DNA of 20,594 nucleotides from Methanobacterium sp. (GTDB taxonomy: Archaea > Methanobacteriota > Methanobacteria > Methanobacteriales > Methanobacteriaceae). The notes under the pieces are model-generated. The model saw only the letters and a list, made by a program, of their open reading frames with translations, was not told where the DNA came from and searched no databases. Shown here piece after piece: positions 17,299 to 20,594 of the stretch. Within the stretch, counting starts at the first letter, position 1, and each line of letters opens with the position of its first letter. The translations under genes were made by a program, and so were the position numbers. Location of the stretch: NCBI GenBank assembly GCA_028700095.1, contig JAQVTJ010000022.1, positions 1 through 20,594 on the forward strand. The letters run 5' to 3'.

Positions 17299-17765
17299 AA
17301 GAACATAGAAAAACCTATTGGATTTAATGAACATATCTATTCTAGCTAATGTGAATTATTAATTTATTAAGGAAAATTAACAATTTTTTTGGTAAATCCC
17401 AAATCTTTTTTTTTAGATAAAATTATATTTTTTTTTATTTTTTTTATTGCTAATAATAAATTTATACATTCCAAAATATAGAATTATAATTATGAATTTA
17501 CTAAGTAATATCTAAATCAATTAAGAAAATTTTTAATGTTAGTTATATAGATTTTAAAGCCAAAAATACAGTCCAAGAATATATTAATGGCCAGAATAAT
17601 TACATTTGAAAGATGGTATCATATGTTAAAATACATATTGTGAAAATAAAGGAATAGATATATATAAAAAGTATCATTTTTTTTTATTAAATTTTTAATA
17701 TGATCTTACAAAAATATTACTAAATAGTCTACATAAAAAAAATAATATTATAGGAGATTAAAATA
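17299..17765. other. spacer with T-tracts and a doubtful coding remnant
   Basis: Nine T at 17406-17414 and further T runs to about 17445 probably end the upstream transcript. Bases 17517-17660 read as a faintly protein-like frame (SYIDFKAKNTVQEYINGQ) with an internal TGA, perhaps a decayed fragment. The end of the spacer holds the ribosome-binding site of the protease gene (GGAGAT). Confidence 0.35.
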
Positions 17766-18854
17766 TTGAAGTTTAAACAATTATCCCTCTTGATTTTAGC
17801 TGTTTTAATTATAGTTACAACTATTGTTATACTCCAATATTCTACAGAGATTAGTTCTAATTCCAATAATAATCTGCAAACAATAGGATCTGTTGTTTAT
17901 ATTGAAAATGGTGTTTCCGGTGTTGTTATAATCAATGATCCATTCCTTAATATAAAAACTACAATCAATGTAATTTACCAGCCTATAGATACAGGTACAG
18001 GTTTTATTGTAACTAACAATGGATATATTATAACAGCATTACATGTTGTAGGTGATCTTGAATCATCTGATACAAAACAGCTTAAAATATTAAATAATAG
18101 TAGTATACAACATTATATAGAATTAAGTGTTGTTGAAGATTATATAGCTCATGAAAATCCTGAGTTAGGATATAAACTTGGAACTTCCTCAGCTGATCTG
18201 AATGATACAATTGATATATTAAAACAAAGAGGTCTTCTTTTTGTTAGTTCAAAACAACAAGTTATTAAAGTCAAAATCCCAAATATTAACCAAAACTTTA
18301 CTGCAAAACTTGTGGATATGGGAAATCCTAATTTAGGGGAAGATATAGCACTTTTAAAACTAAATACAAATCTTAATAATTTATCTACACTAAATATTAG
18401 TTCAAAAAAGCCAATAACCCTAGAAAAAATCCATATATGTGGATATCCAGGTTCTAATGATTCTGATCCAGATGATGCTCCGATAGAAATAAAACCGTCT
18501 GTTTCATATGGATTTTTAACCACAGCAACAGCTATAAACAATACAAACACTAATAATAATCCTACCCTCCAATCAATAATTGAAAATATTTTTAACTGGA
18601 TTATAATTTCTTTAAAATCTCAAACTGTATATAATAAATCCACTTATTATGGTACTACTGCTGTAACAACTCATGGGGAAAGTGGAGGCCCTGTTTTTGA
18701 TAAATATAATAATGTATTGGGTATTATTATTTTTGGAGTGGAAACAGTTGATATATACAAAAAGCAGATTAAAATAACATCCAGTCTTTTTATATCTTCA
18801 AATTATATTATGCAGATTTGTAAAAAGAATAATGTTTCAATAAATATTATTTAA
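17766..18854 (+). CDS. membrane-anchored trypsin-like serine protease
   Basis: A 362-aa protein with a TTG start at 17766, supported by GGAGAT about 8 bases upstream and no nearby ATG. One N-terminal helix (residues 6-24, LSLLILAVLIIVTTIVIL) anchors it, probably with the enzyme outside the cell. The trypsin-fold triad is readable: His93 in ITALHVVGD, Asp193 in GEDIALLKL and Ser306 in THGESGGPVFD, with an earlier TGTGFIVTNNGYIIT strand pair as in HtrA-type (S1C) proteases. The spacing His-Asp (100) and Asp-Ser (113) is longer than in trypsin, because of Asn/Ser-rich insertions at about 100-170 and 255-295. There is no PDZ domain. A role in envelope protein quality control or processing is likely (inference). 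All triad residues are present, so it should be active. Confidence 0.9.
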   Translation: MKFKQLSLLILAVLIIVTTIVILQYSTEISSNSNNNLQTIGSVVYIENGVSGVVIINDPFLNIKTTINVIYQPIDTGTGFIVTNNGYIITALHVVGDLESSDTKQLKILNNSSIQHYIELSVVEDYIAHENPELGYKLGTSSADLNDTIDILKQRGLLFVSSKQQVIKVKIPNINQNFTAKLVDMGNPNLGEDIALLKLNTNLNNLSTLNISSKKPITLEKIHICGYPGSNDSDPDDAPIEIKPSVSYGFLTTATAINNTNTNNNPTLQSIIENIFNWIIISLKSQTVYNKSTYYGTTAVTTHGESGGPVFDKYNNVLGIIIFGVETVDIYKKQIKITSSLFISSNYIMQICKKNNVSINII

Positions 18855-18956
18855 TCCCAATAATTATGTATTTTATAAATAAAATATGTTATATATCAAT
18901 ATGAGATAAAGTGAGGATATAAAAATATTTAATTAATTTATTTTACTAATTAGATT

Positions 18957-19208
18957 TTATTTCAATTTTTTACTTTTTTTTAGATTTTTATATTTATCAG
19001 ATTTTTTTTCAAGTGTAAGAACATCCTGGTATATTTCAGCCCATATTTCTGCTTTTAGATTATTATCAGATCGATTTTTTATTTCTTTACATCTTTCCTC
19101 AATTTTATCTAATTCTTTTTGATATTCAATTTCCAAATATTGTTGGTTTAATTGTTCTAACTTTTTTTCTACTCTTTTTATGTCATTGTTGAGATATTTA
19201 AATTCCAA
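18957..19208 (-). CDS. small coiled-coil protein
   Basis: An 83-aa protein with a TTG start at 19208 and a strong GGGAGG about 11 bases upstream, which decides the start. Nearly the whole protein is charged and helical, with heptads in IKRVEKKLEQLNQQYLEIEY and LDKIEERCKEIKNR, and a basic tail KNLKKSKKLK. It has a single Cys and no membrane helix. I recognise no family. It converges on the serine protease gene (about 100 bases between stops) and lies downstream of the aldo/keto reductase on the same strand, with about 170 bases between. That gap makes a shared operon uncertain. Confidence 0.68.
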   Translation of the reverse strand: MEFKYLNNDIKRVEKKLEQLNQQYLEIEYQKELDKIEERCKEIKNRSDNNLKAEIWAEIYQDVLTLEKKSDKYKNLKKSKKLK

Positions 19209-19375
19209 GTTTTGAATCCTCCCTACTAAATCATGATAAACATATATATTATGTTTATTTTCATTAATTAAATTAATGATAATAAATATTTAGAAAATAA
19301 ATTTAATAGTTACTGTAAAATAGTTAAATATCTCCCAAAATATTGATTTTTTTTTTTTTAAGTGTAATAATCTTA

Positions 19376-20542
19376 TTATTTCCTACATATTTTTCTAGCT
19401 TTTCTTTTTGTTTGATATTTATTAAAACATAAATATGTTTTGAATATGAATGGGAAAATTTTGGTTATAAAACCTTCCATATTATTTGATACATCATTTA
19501 ATAGGTCTATAATTGGTAATTCTTGAGGACACTGTCTTTCACATCTCCCACACTTGGTACAATTAGATGCATAGGCTATTTTACCATGTATAACACTTAA
19601 ACCCATTGCATATCTGATCTGGGTTTCTATTTTGTTAGTGGGAAATATATTTGCAGAATCATAAATCTCGAAACATTTGGCTATATCAATACTACAAGGA
19701 CATGGCATACAGTAACCACATCCGGTACATCCTGTTTTCATAAGAGTTCTATATTTATCTCTTACTTTTCCTATTATATCTAATTCATCTTCTGTAAGTG
19801 AATTAGGCAGGGTTTTAGCTGCTATTTTAAGATTTTCTTTGATATGTTTCTTTTTGTTCATTCCTGAAAGAACACATGTTACTTCAGGATGGTTTAATAC
19901 CCATCTTAAAGCCCATTCTGCGGGGGTTCTTTTTACTTTAGATTTGTCCCATATTTTCTGGATTTCGGGAGGCACTGTCTGTGTGAGATTACCTCCTCTA
20001 CATGGTTCCATGACTATTATTCCTAATCCCTTTTTTGAAGCATATTTTAAGCCTGCGGGTCCTGCTTGGGTTTCTTCATCTAGATAATTATATTGGATCA
20101 TACAAAAATCCCAATTATATGAATCTACAATTTCTTTGAAGGTTTCTTTATCTCCATGGAATGAAAAACCTGTATTTTTTATTTTTCCAGCTGTTTTAAT
20201 CTTATCTAGAAAGGTTAATATATCTAATTCAACCATTTTATTCCAGTTTGCTGCATTAAGACTGTGTAGCATATAGTAATCTATATATTCAATTTTTAAA
20301 TTGTTAAGTTGTACCTTGAAAATATTTTCAATATCTTCTTTGGTTTTAACATTCCATGGCGGAAGTTTTGTGGCTATTTTAACCTTCTCCCTATAACCAT
20401 CTTGAAGTGCTTTTCCAATTAATGGTTCATTCATATAGGCTATTGCTGTGTCTAAATAGTTTACACCCTGATCTATGGCATATCTTATTTGTTTAATGGA
20501 TTTTTCTTCATCTGTTCTACCATTTTTAGAGGGTAATCTCAT
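19376..20542 (-). CDS. aldo/keto reductase with C-terminal 4Fe-4S domain, 5' end apparently damaged
   Basis: From ATG 20542 the frame gives 388 aa: an AKR (beta/alpha)8 barrel followed by two ferredoxin-like clusters. The catalytic tetrad is visible as Asp31 and Tyr36 (YLDTAIAY), Lys59 (IATKLPPW) and His93 (YYMLHSL). Cluster 1 uses Cys272, 275, 278 and 281 (GCTGCGYCMPCP); cluster 2 uses Cys328, 331, 334 and 338 (NCTKCGRCERQCP). Such fused reductases are common in methanogens and clostridia; substrate unknown. Family members usually start about 20 residues earlier with a strand such as ISVLGYGAM. That strand is readable in frame here (20566 onward) but is preceded directly by TAA. The only ATG with a good site (GAGAGG, ATG 20573-20571) is in another frame and stops after 15 codons. 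A small 5' deletion or frameshift is likely, so expression is doubtful. Confidence 0.8.
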   Translation of the reverse strand: MRLPSKNGRTDEEKSIKQIRYAIDQGVNYLDTAIAYMNEPLIGKALQDGYREKVKIATKLPPWNVKTKEDIENIFKVQLNNLKIEYIDYYMLHSLNAANWNKMVELDILTFLDKIKTAGKIKNTGFSFHGDKETFKEIVDSYNWDFCMIQYNYLDEETQAGPAGLKYASKKGLGIIVMEPCRGGNLTQTVPPEIQKIWDKSKVKRTPAEWALRWVLNHPEVTCVLSGMNKKKHIKENLKIAAKTLPNSLTEDELDIIGKVRDKYRTLMKTGCTGCGYCMPCPCSIDIAKCFEIYDSANIFPTNKIETQIRYAMGLSVIHGKIAYASNCTKCGRCERQCPQELPIIDLLNDVSNNMEGFITKIFPFIFKTYLCFNKYQTKRKARKICRK

Positions 20543-20594
20543 TGCACCATAACCTAAAACCGATATTTATCATTATTCCTCTCTATTTTCCGAT

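Noticed and set aside
17517..17660. Possible transposase or other gene remnant in the spacer before the protease
   Set aside because: About 45 codons look faintly protein-like with a TGA inside, but no family motif and no start signal are present.
1..20594. TATA boxes and BRE promoter elements
   Set aside because: TATA-like strings are present nearly everywhere in DNA this AT-rich, so single promoter calls would not be supportable by eye.
1..20594. CRISPR array, insertion sequence or prophage
   Set aside because: No regularly spaced repeats, no transposase or integrase motif and no terminal repeat with target duplication were seen.

Overview
The window is very AT-rich, mostly non-redundant archaeal-type sequence. 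It most likely comes from a methanogenic euryarchaeon of the order Methanobacteriales (Methanobacterium, Methanobrevibacter or Methanosphaera type). The clues are: the gene families (DUF4118/PAS histidine kinases, secreted transglutaminase-like proteins, a PRC-barrel protein, a small secreted beta-propeller, an aldo/keto reductase with a ferredoxin-like tail), GGAG/GGTGAT ribosome-binding sites, some TTG starts, and long AT-rich spacers. The genus cannot be fixed from the sequence alone. No rRNA, convincing tRNA, CRISPR array, transposase or phage module was found.

Layout. 31-2027 (+): a DUF4118-PAS-PAS histidine kinase broken by one frameshift and one in-frame TGA. 2173-2934 (+): a doubtful 47-aa peptide and a membrane-anchored coiled-coil protein. 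3028-4050 (-): a secreted seven-repeat beta-propeller broken by two frameshifts. 4467-5748 (-): a PRC-barrel protein and an intact secreted transglutaminase-like protein. 5961-6905 (-): an integral membrane protein built from three internal repeats. 6954-7710 (-): the C-terminal remnant of a MATE transporter fused to an RsbW-like ATPase domain, with three lesions. 8014-8824 (-): two hypothetical proteins. 9047-11311 (-): a second membrane-bound PAS histidine kinase, interrupted by in-frame TAA and TAG codons. 11312-13065: a possible 50-aa membrane peptide (+), a hypothetical protein (-) and a VOC-fold protein (-). 13287-13508 (+): a TM2-like small membrane protein. 13509-14613: a long gene-free stretch with a striking 15-bp-arm palindrome inside a series of hairpins ending in T10. 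14614-14739 (+): a 41-aa lysine-rich amphipathic protein. 15071-15736 (+): a transglutaminase-like pseudogene with at least three frameshifts. 16058-16327 (-): SemiSWEET. 16810-17298 (+): a four-helix membrane protein. 17766-18854 (+): a membrane-anchored trypsin-like serine protease. 18957-19208 (-): a coiled-coil protein. 19376-20542 (-): an Fe-S aldo/keto reductase whose 5' end looks damaged.

Theme. The dominant signal is gene decay. Five multidomain genes, all for sensing, transport or the cell surface, carry nonsense or frameshift lesions although their catalytic motifs are still readable, which points to recent loss. Intact genes of similar size lie between them. Most surviving genes are also cell-envelope genes: secreted protease, transglutaminase, small membrane proteins and a sugar-transporter-like protein. 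The best candidates for something new are the hairpin/palindrome element at 13744-13916, the lysine-rich small protein at 14614, and the three-repeat membrane protein at 5961-6905. I see no gene set that forms a convincing new defence or biosynthetic system.
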